From positions 58,839 through 122,838 of the forward strand of contig PAPT01000033.1 of the NCBI GenBank assembly GCA_002708995.1: 64,000 bases of DNA. Direction: 5' to 3'. This document shows, piece after piece, positions 56,065 to 64,000 of this stretch (positions within the stretch are counted from its first letter, which is position 1; every line of letters starts with the position of its first letter). This stretch comes from Geminicoccus sp. (lineage in GTDB: Bacteria > Pseudomonadota > Alphaproteobacteria > UBA7985). Below the pieces are notes generated by a model. That model had not been told where the DNA came from, searched no databases, and saw nothing but the letters and a program-made list of their open reading frames with translations. The translations under genes and the position numbers were made by a program.

Positions 56065-56739
56065 TCAGGAGTCGGCCGGGACTTCTCCACCGGCCAGCTT
56101 CTCTCTGGCCGCAGGCTCGGCAGCCGGGTCGAAGAAATCTGGCCACTGCCGTTCCACGACGGGTGACCAGGGCGAATGAGCGTGGCAGCTGCTCAGCAGG
56201 CCTGGTCGCTTCCGTGGCAGCTCATCCCGCTTTTCTGACTTTTCCGCCGACTTGGTCTTGGCCTGCTCTTTTTCGCGCCGTGCGAGGATCGGCCACATCG
56301 ACTGAAAGGCGACGGTGCCCATGGCGCGCAGCATTTCGGTCAGGTGGGTGCAGCCGAAAACGGTGCCGATGGCTTCCGCCGCACGCTTGTTGAAGCCCGG
56401 GCCGATGGTCAGCCCCTCCAGCCGGGAGTAAGCGTCCGTCGCGCCGGGGCAGATGGTGTAAGGCGAGTACAGCGTCGCCGCCACTGCCTTGCGGATAGTG
56501 AAAATGTGATCGATGGTCAGCCGCAGGTGCATTTCGTGCAGCGGCTCCCCCGCCGGAACGTAGCCGCGGTCATGATTGTCGAACGAGTGGGGTTTGAGGT
56601 CGACGATCTTGCCCTCGACGTCGAGCATGCCATCGTCGCGCTCATAGCCCCGAATGTCGTAGGTGCGTTCGTGGACGAGTTTCCGCTTGTCTGCGGTGGG
56701 CAAACCTTGATCCAGGTGTTGCATGCTTCTGCCGTTCAT
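56065..56739 (-). CDS. DUF2889 domain protein
   Basis: A 224-residue protein. Residues 20-165 match DUF2889: HERTYDIRGYERDDGMLDVE, VPAGEPLHEMHLRLTIDHIF, and the well-conserved end GTVFGCTHLTEMLRAMG. The last 60 residues are charged and look disordered. No function is established for the family. The ATG lies one codon inside the 3' end of the upstream CNNM gene (overlap at 56736-56739). Confidence 0.78.
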   Translation of the reverse strand: MNGRSMQHLDQGLPTADKRKLVHERTYDIRGYERDDGMLDVEGKIVDLKPHSFDNHDRGYVPAGEPLHEMHLRLTIDHIFTIRKAVAATLYSPYTICPGATDAYSRLEGLTIGPGFNKRAAEAIGTVFGCTHLTEMLRAMGTVAFQSMWPILARREKEQAKTKSAEKSEKRDELPRKRPGLLSSCHAHSPWSPVVERQWPDFFDPAAEPAAREKLAGGEVPADS

Positions 56740-58040
56740 GGGGTGGTTTGCTCACTTGTCTGGCGCTGGGTGCGGCGGCGCTGGACCAGCACCGACTCAG
56801 GTGTCACCCGCAGGCGGGTGATGCGCAGCCGGTCGCGGCCCAGAATTTCGAATTGGAAGCCCTGGAAGCTCAGAACCTGCCCGACCTCCGGGATCTGGCG
56901 GCTTTCGTAGAGGACGAACCCGGCGAGGGTCGAAGCCCGATCGTCGGGCAGTCCCCAGCCGAGGTTGCGATTCAGGTCACGCAGCGAAATCTCACCGTCG
57001 ATGATGAACGACCCGCCCGCCTCGCGCTGGATGCCGCGGCGGACCTTGTCTTCTTCGTCATCGATGTCGCCGACGATCTCTTCGAGAATGTCCTCCAGCG
57101 TCACCACGCCTTCTAGGCCGCCGTATTCGTCGACGACCAGCGCGAAGTGCTCGCGGCGGGAGCGGAAGTGCTGCAGCTGCTCCAGCAGGGAAGCCGTCCC
57201 TGGGACGAACCACGGGGTGGAAACGATGGCGGAAATGTCCAGCTGCTCAGGGTCACCGCCGGCCTTGCGCAGCGCCCGGAAAAGGTTCTTGGCGTGCAAG
57301 ATACCGACGATATTGTCGGGCTGGTCACGCCAGACCGGCAGCCGGGTGAAGGTCGACTGCAGCACGGCATCGATCAACGCCGCGTTGCTCTGGTCGAGGT
57401 CGAGCGATTCGATCTGGCTGCGGTGGGTCATGATTTCGTCGACGGCCACGTCTTCGAGGTCAAGGATCGAGCCCAGCATCTGGCTTTCGGCTTCATCCTC
57501 GGCATCGCCGCTGGTTGCGTGCAGGGCGATGGCCCCGCGCAGGGCCTCTTCGCCTTCGTCCTCGTCTGGGGTCTGCTCTGGCAGCAGAAAGGAGATGATC
57601 CGCCCCAGGGTGTAGGTCAGCGGCGCGAACAGGGCGGTCAGCAACGACAGCGGCCCGGAGACGCGCAGCGCGAGCGCCTCTGGCACCCGCAGCGCGTAGG
57701 TCTTGGGCAGTACTTCGGCGAAGACAACCACCAGCACGGTCATGACCACAGTGGCAACGACCACACCAAAGCCGCCAAACAGCGTGCTGAACAGCATGGT
57801 GGCGAGCGCCGAGGCGAGGATATTGACGAGGTTGTTGCCGATCAGGATCGACGACACCACCCGGTCCTTGATAGCGATCAGCCGCTCGGCCCGCGCAGCA
57901 CGCTTGTCGCCGCCCTTGGCGAGCAGGTGCAGGCGCGCCGGGTTGGCGCCGGTGAGCGCAGTCTCGGACCCGCTGAAGAAGGCGGACACCGCCAGCAGCA
58001 GGACGATTACAGCGGCGATGGCGACCATGGTGGTCAGCAC
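56736..58040 (-). CDS. HlyC/CorC (CNNM-like) membrane protein with CBS pair
   Basis: A 434-residue protein. A DUF21 membrane domain (about residues 5-180) begins IVLLLAVSAFFSGSETALTG. A CBS-domain pair follows (MTHRSQIESLD; VDEYGGLEGVVTLEDILEEI), and a C-terminal CorC_HlyC domain (GEISLRDLNRNLGWGLP). Homologues are Mg2+ or cation exporters. It lies 4 nt after aroB on the minus strand. Confidence 0.88.
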   Translation of the reverse strand: MLTTMVAIAAVIVLLLAVSAFFSGSETALTGANPARLHLLAKGGDKRAARAERLIAIKDRVVSSILIGNNLVNILASALATMLFSTLFGGFGVVVATVVMTVLVVVFAEVLPKTYALRVPEALALRVSGPLSLLTALFAPLTYTLGRIISFLLPEQTPDEDEGEEALRGAIALHATSGDAEDEAESQMLGSILDLEDVAVDEIMTHRSQIESLDLDQSNAALIDAVLQSTFTRLPVWRDQPDNIVGILHAKNLFRALRKAGGDPEQLDISAIVSTPWFVPGTASLLEQLQHFRSRREHFALVVDEYGGLEGVVTLEDILEEIVGDIDDEEDKVRRGIQREAGGSFIIDGEISLRDLNRNLGWGLPDDRASTLAGFVLYESRQIPEVGQVLSFQGFQFEILGRDRLRITRLRVTPESVLVQRRRTQRQTSEQTTP

Positions 58041-58044
58041 GGCT

Positions 58045-59154
58045 TTAGGACTCCATCCAGTGGTTCAGAACCTGATCTACGACCGATTTCGGCACGTCTC
58101 TGTTCAGATGGGTACGACCGATGGCGTTGGGAACAATGAAAGTGGGAATGCCATCCCTGACTTTTTTGTCCTTCATCATCGGCGCCCAGATGTCTTCGAG
58201 TGAAAAGGTCTCGGGCGCGAGGTCGGCGCGATCCACCGGCAACCCGGCGACGCGCAGGTGCGCCTTGACCCGGCTGGCATCCTGCCCGGTCGACAGACCC
58301 AGGGCCCGGCCAAGCTCGTAGGCCAGACCGATGCCGACCGACACGGCCTCGCCGTGCAGCAGGCGGCCGTCAAAGCCGTAGATCGCCTCGAGCGCGTGGC
58401 CGAAGGTGTGGCCGAGGTTGAGCAGGCCGCGCAGCCCGGCTTCGCGCTCGTCCTGCGCCACGACGTCGGCCTTGATGGCGCACGAGCGGGTGATGGCGGC
58501 CTCCAGCGCGGCTGGGTCGTCCGGGCGTGCTACCGGGCCTTCGCTCTCCAACCATTCGAAAAAGGTGCCGTCCCAGAGGCAGCCGTATTTGGCGACCTCG
58601 GCGTAACCCGCCCGCCATTCGCGCGCTGACAAGGTCGCCAGCAGGTCGGTGTCGATGTAGGCCGCCCGGGGCTGGTGGAAGGCGCCGACGAGGTTTTTGC
58701 CGCTGGCGCTGTTGATGCCGGCCTTGCCACCCACCGAGGAATCCACCTGCGCCAGCAGCGTCGTGGGCACCTGAATGAAATCGATTCCGCGCAGCAGCGA
58801 CGCAGCAACGTAACCCGCCAAATCGCCGACCACACCGCCGCCGAAGGCCAGCAGCACGTCACGTCGCTCGACCCCCAGCGCGAGCAGCTGCTCGCAGACA
58901 TCGGCGAACACGGGAAAGGTCTTGCTCTCTTCGCCACCGGAGACGGTCACCAGCCGCAATTCGATACCCGCCGCGGCGAGCCGGTCGGCCATGGCCTCGC
59001 CGTGAGCTTCCCACACGCGCGCGTCGGCCACCACCGACAGCCGCTTCGGCGTCAGCCTTTCGGACCAGTCAGCAGTCAGCCGGTCCAACACCCCAGCACC
59101 GATGTGCAGCGGGTAGGAGCGGTCGCCGAGGCCGACCTTTAGTGTCTCAACCAT
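58045..59154 (-). CDS. aroB: 3-dehydroquinate synthase
   Basis: A 369-residue NAD-dependent enzyme, the second step of the shikimate pathway. GGGVVGDLAGYVAASLLRG, TTLLAQVDSSVGGKAGIN and the zinc-ligand LLNLGHTFGHALEA plus LLHGEAVSVG are present. It follows aroK on the same strand by 33 nt; together they are the usual aroK-aroB pair. Confidence 0.95.
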   Translation of the reverse strand: MVETLKVGLGDRSYPLHIGAGVLDRLTADWSERLTPKRLSVVADARVWEAHGEAMADRLAAAGIELRLVTVSGGEESKTFPVFADVCEQLLALGVERRDVLLAFGGGVVGDLAGYVAASLLRGIDFIQVPTTLLAQVDSSVGGKAGINSASGKNLVGAFHQPRAAYIDTDLLATLSAREWRAGYAEVAKYGCLWDGTFFEWLESEGPVARPDDPAALEAAITRSCAIKADVVAQDEREAGLRGLLNLGHTFGHALEAIYGFDGRLLHGEAVSVGIGLAYELGRALGLSTGQDASRVKAHLRVAGLPVDRADLAPETFSLEDIWAPMMKDKKVRDGIPTFIVPNAIGRTHLNRDVPKSVVDQVLNHWMES

Positions 59155-59187
59155 GATAAACCCTGCGCTTGGCGCCCTGTTGCGGTC

Positions 59188-59754
59188 TCAGGCCTGCAGA
59201 TACTCATGCAGCTTGTTTAGGGTAACCCGAAGCGTCTTATCAATCGATTCGGGCCCTGAGAACAGGTGCAAATCCGCCTGCTCATAGGCCGAGCGCCGTT
59301 CGTCGAGCAGGCGCTTGAGCACTTCGCGGTGGTTCTTTCCCGCCAGAATCGGGCGGTGGGAGCGCTTCTGGGTCCGGGAAACCAGAACGTCGAGCTTGGC
59401 TTTGAGCCAGACGGAAACGGCGCCGGCCTTGATCACGGCCCGGGTCTCATCCTGAGCGAAGGCCCCACCCCCGGCGGCGATGATTTTCGGCTCGCCGTCG
59501 ATCAAGCGTTCGAACACCCGGCGCTCAAGGGACCGGAACTCCGGCTCGCCATATTTTTCGAAGATTTCGCTGACGCTCATGCCGGCGGCGTCTTCGATCT
59601 CGTTGTCAGCGTCGAAGAAATCCAGCCCCAGCAGCGGGGCCAGCGCCTTTCCGAGGCTGGACTTGCCGCAACCCATCAGCCCGACAAAAACAATCGGGCG
59701 GTCGATTTTGGGCCGCAATTTATGGGCTAGTTTCTTATTGAGCGATTGCGTCAT
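59188..59754 (-). CDS. aroK: Shikimate kinase
   Basis: A 188-residue kinase: Walker A GLMGCGKSSLGKAL at about residue 26, the shikimate-binding DFFDADNEIE and RSLERRVFERL, and AAGGGAFA. It phosphorylates shikimate in aromatic amino acid synthesis. I chose ATG 59754 (MTQSLNKK) because it gives the family length; the frame extends 21 codons further up to 59817 but would overlap the divergent small gene. Confidence 0.93.
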   Translation of the reverse strand: MTQSLNKKLAHKLRPKIDRPIVFVGLMGCGKSSLGKALAPLLGLDFFDADNEIEDAAGMSVSEIFEKYGEPEFRSLERRVFERLIDGEPKIIAAGGGAFAQDETRAVIKAGAVSVWLKAKLDVLVSRTQKRSHRPILAGKNHREVLKRLLDERRSAYEQADLHLFSGPESIDKTLRVTLNKLHEYLQA

Positions 59755-59815
59755 AAAGTGGCGTGTAGACCCCTTTGATCCAGCTGTAAACGACCACAGG
59801 ACCGACCCTGAGCCC

Positions 59816-60004
59816 ATGACCTATCGGCGGAATGAACCCAATCCCTTTCTGCTTTTCCTCGTGATCCTGTGCGTCATTGGCGTGTTTTTCCTGATCCTGC
59901 TGTACACTTGGGAGCCGCCGCGGCCCTCGCAGACAATCCGTGAAGAGCTCAGCCGCGAGGTGATTCTGGGCACCGATGTCCCGCCGCCGGGGCAGGGAAG
60001 CTGA
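59816..60004 (+). CDS. Small single-pass membrane protein, unknown
   Basis: A 62-residue protein. A short basic N-terminus (MTYRRNEPNP) is followed by one strongly hydrophobic helix (FLLFLVILCVIGVFFLILLY) and a charged tail. The ATG at 59816 is divergent from aroK by 61 nt, and the stop lies 4 nt before the xerD start. The frame and membrane pattern are clean, but I recognise no family. Confidence 0.55.
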   Translation: MTYRRNEPNPFLLFLVILCVIGVFFLILLYTWEPPRPSQTIREELSREVILGTDVPPPGQGS

Positions 60005-60008
60005 AGCG

Positions 60009-60986
60009 GTGACGGCGAACCGGGGCCCATTTCTCGACCTGTTCTTCGAGATGCTGCGCAGCGAACGCGGTGCCGCGCGCAACACGCTTGAGGCCTACAG
60101 CCGCGATCTGCAGGGGTTTCAGCGGTTTCTGGAACAGTCGGAGAGCCTGCCACCCGGGGACACCATGGCGCAGGCCGATGCCACCGACATCCGCGCCTAT
60201 CTGGCCAGCCTTGTCGATGCTGGCCTGTCGGCGCGGTCGGCCGCGCGCAAGCTCTCGGCGCTGAAACAGTATTTCCTGTTCCTGCAGCAGGATGACCTGC
60301 GCCAGGACAATCCCGCTCGGCATATCGACGGCCCCAAGACCGGCAAGCCACTGCCCAAACTGGTCAATGAAGATCAGGTCGGTCGGTTGATCGGCGCCGC
60401 ACAGGAGCAGGCTGCGGCCGCGCAGAGCCCGAGGGCGCTGCGCACGCTGGCCATGATCGAGCTGCTCTACGCCACCGGTATGCGCGCGACTGAGCTGGTG
60501 AGCCTGCCGATCGCCGTGGCGGCCCGCGACCCGCGGTTTCTGGTGGTGCGCGGCAAGGGCAACAAGGAACGGATGATCCCGGTCGGTGAACCGGCGCAGG
60601 CGGCGCTGCAGCGCTATATCGATGACGGACGCTATGCGTTTCTGCCGCCGGGTCGCGAGAGCCTGTTCCTGTTCCCCGATGCGGGCAAGGCCGGGCATCT
60701 GTCCCGGCAGAAACTGGGCACGACGCTGAAAGCGCTGGCGATCGCGGCGAACGTAGACCCGGCGATCCTGTCACCGCACGTGCTCCGCCACGCCTTTGCC
60801 AGCCATTTGCTCGCTCACGGGGCAGACCTTCGCGCGGTGCAGAGCCTTCTTGGGCACGCCGATATTTCAACCACGCAGATCTATACCCATATCCTTGATG
60901 AACGTCTGAAGGCCATTGTCGGCGCAGCTCACCCTCTGAATCTGGGTTTGTTAAGCGGCGGGGATGGGTTAGCACAGGACCACTGA
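60009..60986 (+). CDS. xerD: Tyrosine recombinase XerD
   Basis: A 325-residue tyrosine recombinase. The SAM-like N-terminal domain spans about 1-95; the catalytic domain has Arg159 in ATGMRATEL, Lys in VRGKGNKER, HVLRHAFASHLL, the His in LGHADISTTQ and nucleophile Tyr292 in IYTH. It resolves chromosome dimers at dif with XerC. It starts at GTG 60009. Length, motif spacing and its place beside accA and aroK favour XerD over XerC or an integrase. No attachment sites or mobile genes are near. Confidence 0.9.
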   Translation: MTANRGPFLDLFFEMLRSERGAARNTLEAYSRDLQGFQRFLEQSESLPPGDTMAQADATDIRAYLASLVDAGLSARSAARKLSALKQYFLFLQQDDLRQDNPARHIDGPKTGKPLPKLVNEDQVGRLIGAAQEQAAAAQSPRALRTLAMIELLYATGMRATELVSLPIAVAARDPRFLVVRGKGNKERMIPVGEPAQAALQRYIDDGRYAFLPPGRESLFLFPDAGKAGHLSRQKLGTTLKALAIAANVDPAILSPHVLRHAFASHLLAHGADLRAVQSLLGHADISTTQIYTHILDERLKAIVGAAHPLNLGLLSGGDGLAQDH

Positions 60987-61011
60987 CACACATCGCGAGG
61001 AGAGGACGGAC

Positions 61012-61977
61012 ATGTCCACCCCCGGGGCTCTGGAATTCGAAAAGCCGGTCAAGGAACTGGAAGCCAAGATCACCGAACTCAGCCGACTGGTCGGCGGTGA
61101 CGGCGGCACCGGCATGGAGTCCGAACTGGAGAAGCTGCGCGACCAGGCGCAAAAGCGCCTGACTCAGGTCTACAACAACCTCGACCCGTGGCAGAAGTGC
61201 CAGGTCGCCCGCCATCCCGACCGACCGCAGTTCAAGGCGCTGGCCGAGCAGCTGCTGACCGACTACCAGCCGCTGTCCGGCGACCGCAACTTCGGCGATG
61301 ACAAGGCGATCATCGGCGGTCTGGCGCGCTTCCGCGAACGGCCAGTGGTGGTCATGGGCCACGAGAAGGGCCACGACATGGCCTCACGCGTGACCCACAA
61401 CTTCGGCATGGGCCGGCCCGAGGGCTACCGCAAAGCCATCCGCCTGATGGAGCTGGCCGACCAGTTCAGCCTGCCAGTGCTGTCCTTCGTCGATACCCCC
61501 GGGGCTTACCCCGGCAAAGGCGCGGAAGAGCGCGGCCAGGCCGAGGCCATCGCGCGTTCGATCCAGGCCGGGCTGCGGCTGAAAGTCCCGTCCATTGCCG
61601 TCATCACCGGCGAGGGTGGCTCGGGCGGCGCGGTTGCGCTGGCGGCCTCTAACCGTGTTCTGATGTACGAGCACGCGGTTTATTCCGTGATTTCGCCCGA
61701 GGGCTGCGCCTCGATCCTGTGGCGCGACGGCAAGTTCGCGAAAGACGCGGCTGGCGCCCTGAACCTGACTGCGCAGGACTTGCTGCGGCTGGGCGTTATC
61801 GACGACATTGTTGAAGAGCCGTTGGGCGGCGCGCACCGTGACCCCGAGCAGGCTGCCAAGGCCCTCGGGGATGCCATCGAGCAGCACCTGCAGGCGTTGT
61901 CCGGCATGGCCGGCGGTGCGTTGAAGCAGGCGCGGGAGAAGCGCTTTCTGGCCATTGGCCGCGAGGGACTGGTATAA
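61012..61977 (+). CDS. accA: Acetyl-CoA carboxylase carboxyltransferase subunit alpha
   Basis: A 321-residue protein matching AccA: LEFEKPVKELEAKITELSRL at the N-terminus, VTHNFGMGRPEGYRKA, FVDTPGAYPGKGAEERGQAE and GEGGSGGAVALAASNRVLM, where the oxyanion glycines lie. With AccD it transfers CO2 from biotin to acetyl-CoA, giving malonyl-CoA. AGGAGAGGA before the ATG is a strong Shine-Dalgarno. A YggS gene follows after 3 nt. Confidence 0.95.
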   Translation: MSTPGALEFEKPVKELEAKITELSRLVGGDGGTGMESELEKLRDQAQKRLTQVYNNLDPWQKCQVARHPDRPQFKALAEQLLTDYQPLSGDRNFGDDKAIIGGLARFRERPVVVMGHEKGHDMASRVTHNFGMGRPEGYRKAIRLMELADQFSLPVLSFVDTPGAYPGKGAEERGQAEAIARSIQAGLRLKVPSIAVITGEGGSGGAVALAASNRVLMYEHAVYSVISPEGCASILWRDGKFAKDAAGALNLTAQDLLRLGVIDDIVEEPLGGAHRDPEQAAKALGDAIEQHLQALSGMAGGALKQAREKRFLAIGREGLV

Positions 61978-61980
61978 GCC

Positions 61981-62637
61981 GTGTCGATCCGGGACAATCT
62001 TGCCGCCGTGGGCGGGGATATCGCCCGCGCTGCCGAGCGCGCCGGGCGTGCGCCTGAGGACGTGCGGCTGATCGCGGTCGCCAAGACCAAGCCGCAGAGC
62101 GCGGTGGTCGAGGCGCTGCAAGCCGGGCAGATGATTTTCGGCGAGAACCGGGTGCAGGAGAGCCAGGGCAAGTACCCCGACCTGCGGGCCGACTGGCCGG
62201 ATATAGAGCTGCACCTGATCGGCCCGTTGCAGACCAACAAGACCCGCGATGCGATGGCGCTGTTCGATGTCATCCACACGGTTGACCGGCCCAAGCTGGT
62301 GCGGGCGCTGGCGCGCGAGGCGCAGGCGCTGGGCCGCTGTCCGTCATTGCTGATTCAGGTGAATACGGGCGAAGAAGAGCAGAAGGCGGGGGTTCTTCCC
62401 GCCGATACCGAGGCGCTGGTGGCGCTGGTGCGGGCCGAGGGCCTGCCGCTGCAGGGGCTCATGTGTATCCCGCCGGTGGAGGATGCGCCTAGTGGGCACT
62501 TTGCCTTTCTCAAGCGTATGGCCGACGATCTGGGGCTGGCGTGGGTGTCCATGGGTATGTCGGGCGACTACCCCGCGGCCGTGGAGCTGGGCGCGACGCA
62601 TATTCGCGTCGGCAGCGCTATTTTTGGTGCACGATAG
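61981..62637 (+). CDS. YggS/PLPBP family pyridoxal phosphate homeostasis protein
   Basis: A 218-residue single-domain PLP-binding barrel. The PLP Lys is in RLIAVAKTKPQSAV near residue 38, with FGENRVQES, WHLIG-type HLIGPLQTNK and the phosphate-binding GMSGDYPAAVELGATHIRVG. It regulates vitamin B6 levels rather than acting as an enzyme. It starts at GTG 61981, three nt after the accA stop. Confidence 0.92.
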   Translation: MSIRDNLAAVGGDIARAAERAGRAPEDVRLIAVAKTKPQSAVVEALQAGQMIFGENRVQESQGKYPDLRADWPDIELHLIGPLQTNKTRDAMALFDVIHTVDRPKLVRALAREAQALGRCPSLLIQVNTGEEEQKAGVLPADTEALVALVRAEGLPLQGLMCIPPVEDAPSGHFAFLKRMADDLGLAWVSMGMSGDYPAAVELGATHIRVGSAIFGAR

Positions 62638-62795
62638 CCGTTAAACCCTTGAAAGCTGAAGGTCTTATCCTCACGTCAATTTGACAAATTTCACATTGGC
62701 TTAACAGGCGCCTGTGATCGGGTGACAGGCGCGGGCGCAGACCACACATTGGCTCGTACCGCTTCAAAGCCCTTGAGCACAGAAAGGATTTGGCC

Positions 62796-63503
62796 ATGCC
62801 CACCACGGCTTCTGACTTCACCCGCCGACGCATCCTGCTGGTCGACGACGACCCCGCGCTGCGGGAAACCCTCGCCGAACAGCTGGGGTTCCACGAGGAA
62901 TACACGGTCGGGCAGGCAGAGAACGGCGCCGAAGCGGTCAAGGCGATCGACGCCGACCACTTCGATGCCATCGTGCTCGACGTCGGGCTGCCGGATATGG
63001 ATGGCCGCGACCTGTGCAAGCTTATGCGGCGCCGGGGGGTGAAGGCGCCGATAATCATGCTGACCGGGCAGGACAGCGACGCCGACGCGATCCTCGGGCT
63101 GGACGCGGGTGCGAACGACTACATCACCAAGCCGTTCCGCTTCAACGTGTTCATGGCCCGGATCCGGGCGCAGCTGCGGACCCACGAGCAGTCGGACGAT
63201 GCCGTCTTTAACGTCGGGCCCTATGCCTTCCTGCCAGCGGCAAAAATGCTGACCAACAGTGAAACCGATCGCAAGATCCGCCTGACCGAGAAGGAAACGG
63301 CAATCCTGAAGTTCCTGTACCGGGCGGGCGGCAAGGTGGTGTCGCGGGATACGCTGCTCGATGAGGTCTGGGGCTACAATGCGGGGGTGAACACACACAC
63401 GCTGGAAACCCACGTCTACCGCCTGCGGCAAAAGATCGAACCCGGCCCACAGCAGAATGTGATCCTGATCACCGAGCCGGGCGGATACAAACTGGGTGTT
63501 TGA
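62796..63503 (+). CDS. OmpR/PhoB-type response regulator
   Basis: A 235-residue protein. The receiver has LLVDDDPALRETLAEQL, phospho-acceptor Asp62 in VLDVGLPDMDG and KPFRFNVFMARI. The DNA-binding winged helix occupies the last 100 residues (LTEKETAILKFLYRAGGKVV, NTHTLETHVYRLRQKIE). Its general look recalls the alphaproteobacterial CenR group, but I am not certain. The ATG 62796 sits 7 nt after AAAGGA; an in-frame TTG at 62790 is less likely. No sensor kinase is adjacent within the window. Confidence 0.88.
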   Translation: MPTTASDFTRRRILLVDDDPALRETLAEQLGFHEEYTVGQAENGAEAVKAIDADHFDAIVLDVGLPDMDGRDLCKLMRRRGVKAPIIMLTGQDSDADAILGLDAGANDYITKPFRFNVFMARIRAQLRTHEQSDDAVFNVGPYAFLPAAKMLTNSETDRKIRLTEKETAILKFLYRAGGKVVSRDTLLDEVWGYNAGVNTHTLETHVYRLRQKIEPGPQQNVILITEPGGYKLGV

Positions 63504-63538
63504 GGCTAGTTGCGCCGACTTGTCGAAGACCGTGCTTC

Positions 63539-63605
63539 GCGCGGCAGAGCCAAGCGCCGCGCAATTCCTAAATCAAAGCAGAAGGTTAGAGTAATCTGAC
63601 CTTCT
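63539..63605. other. Two hairpins after the response regulator gene
   Basis: GCGCGGC/GCCGCGC (63539-63545 with 63556-63562) and, 17 bp on, AGAAGGTTAGA/TCTGACCTTCT (63580-63590 with 63595-63605, one mismatch). Neither has a T-run, so they are not classical terminators. They begin a 497-bp stretch (63504-64000) without a gene, which ends in the dispersed repeat. Confidence 0.5.
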
Positions 63606-63710
63606 GACCGACTGGCGAAGTCCGGGGTGTGGCGCGGTCAGGGCTGCGGAGCACCGCCGCGCCCGCGGCGGCCAGGCCTTAACGGCGCCGAGGGGCAGCG
63701 CCCCTCATTG

Positions 63711-64000
63711 CGGTTGCGCTCAAGACGGCTACGCCTGTGAGTGTGTTGGAAATTTTCACGCCAACAACACTCAAAGCCCTTCAGCAGACTCAATATGAAC
63801 TCTGCCTGGTGCGCGTCAGCTGAAGCGACACTCAAAGCGAAGCGTGTTGAGTGTCAACTCATAGGTGGCGCGCTCGGGCCTTGGCCGCTTCGCGGCCTTC
63901 GGCCGTCCCCCGCGCATTTTCAGTGAAAAATGCGAAAGGACGTCGGGTCGCGCACAGCGCAGCCTGTCCGTTTGATTGCGCGGGGGAGATTTGTAAGCCG
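63711..64000. repeat. Dispersed hairpin-rich repeat, copy 2 (cut by window end)
   Basis: Same-orientation copy of 32403-32691, offset by about 31.3 kb. The right-hand 234 bp (from 63767) align closely with a 1-bp insertion in the A-run at about 63928; 63740-63766 is diverged and contains its own imperfect hairpin. The last base of the window corresponds to 32691, so the true end is unknown. Short open frames here differ from copy 1 by a frameshift and stops, which argues against coding. Confidence 0.8.

Noticed and set aside
60009..60986. Phage or island integrase
   Set aside because: Length, motifs and the aroK-xerD-accA context fit the housekeeping XerD; no phage genes, tRNA or attachment repeats are nearby.

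Overview
The window is GC-rich, almost completely coding DNA from an alphaproteobacterial chromosome. The lineage is indicated by a CcrM-type GANTC methylase, an F0 operon with separate b' and b subunits (atpI-B-E-F'-F), a DciA-type helicase loader, a CobS/CobT cobaltochelatase pair, an ETF-ubiquinone oxidoreductase, and gene orders I know from this class (mutY-dciA-dsbA-smc; xseB-ispA-dxs-tlyA; accA-xerD-aroK-aroB-CNNM; bolA-DnaJ-cobS-cobT). A Rhodospirillales-like, possibly marine, organism would fit, but I cannot name a genus. I see no CRISPR array, insertion sequence, prophage, rRNA or tRNA.

Accessory-looking part, 1-14.3 kb: a catabolic and transport locus probably aimed at a methylated amine, betaine or amino-acid derivative. 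It has an amidohydrolase (cut by the window start), RidA, a DUF1028 protein, a PuuC-like aldehyde dehydrogenase, a LysR regulator, an ArgE-like deacylase, a trimethylamine-dehydrogenase-like iron-sulfur flavoprotein, a group II PLP decarboxylase, a complete Pot-type polyamine/amine ABC importer and a flavin monooxygenase. Two divergent promoter regions carry nearly the same 21-bp motif built on TTAG-N7-CTAA, a LysR-type box, which suggests one regulon. The substrate is not known and this is the best candidate for an undescribed pathway.

14.4-28.5 kb: housekeeping genes for replication, repair and chromosome upkeep (dnaB, family 4 uracil-DNA glycosylase, rnhB, ccrM, mutY, dciA, smc) together with ETF-QO, moaB, a kinase-like protein and a DsbA-family thiol oxidoreductase. 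28.6-32.4 kb: the F0 ATP synthase operon and an AzlCD exporter.

32.4-63.5 kb: a 289-bp hairpin-rich repeat, a pyruvate phosphate dikinase-like protein without an ATP-grasp domain, glyS-glyQ, sppA, a crotonase, an ArsR/TusA pair, an HDAC-like hydrolase, xseB-ispA-dxs-tlyA, an RNA methyltransferase gene broken by two in-frame stops, a BI-1 membrane protein, a LuxO-like sigma-54 activator preceded by three DnaA boxes, rbfA, an MFS transporter, cobT-cobS, a J-domain protein, bolA, a ribbon-helix-helix protein, a DUF2889 protein, a CNNM/HlyC protein, aroB-aroK, xerD, accA, a YggS protein and an orphan OmpR-type regulator. A second copy of the repeat runs off the right end of the window.
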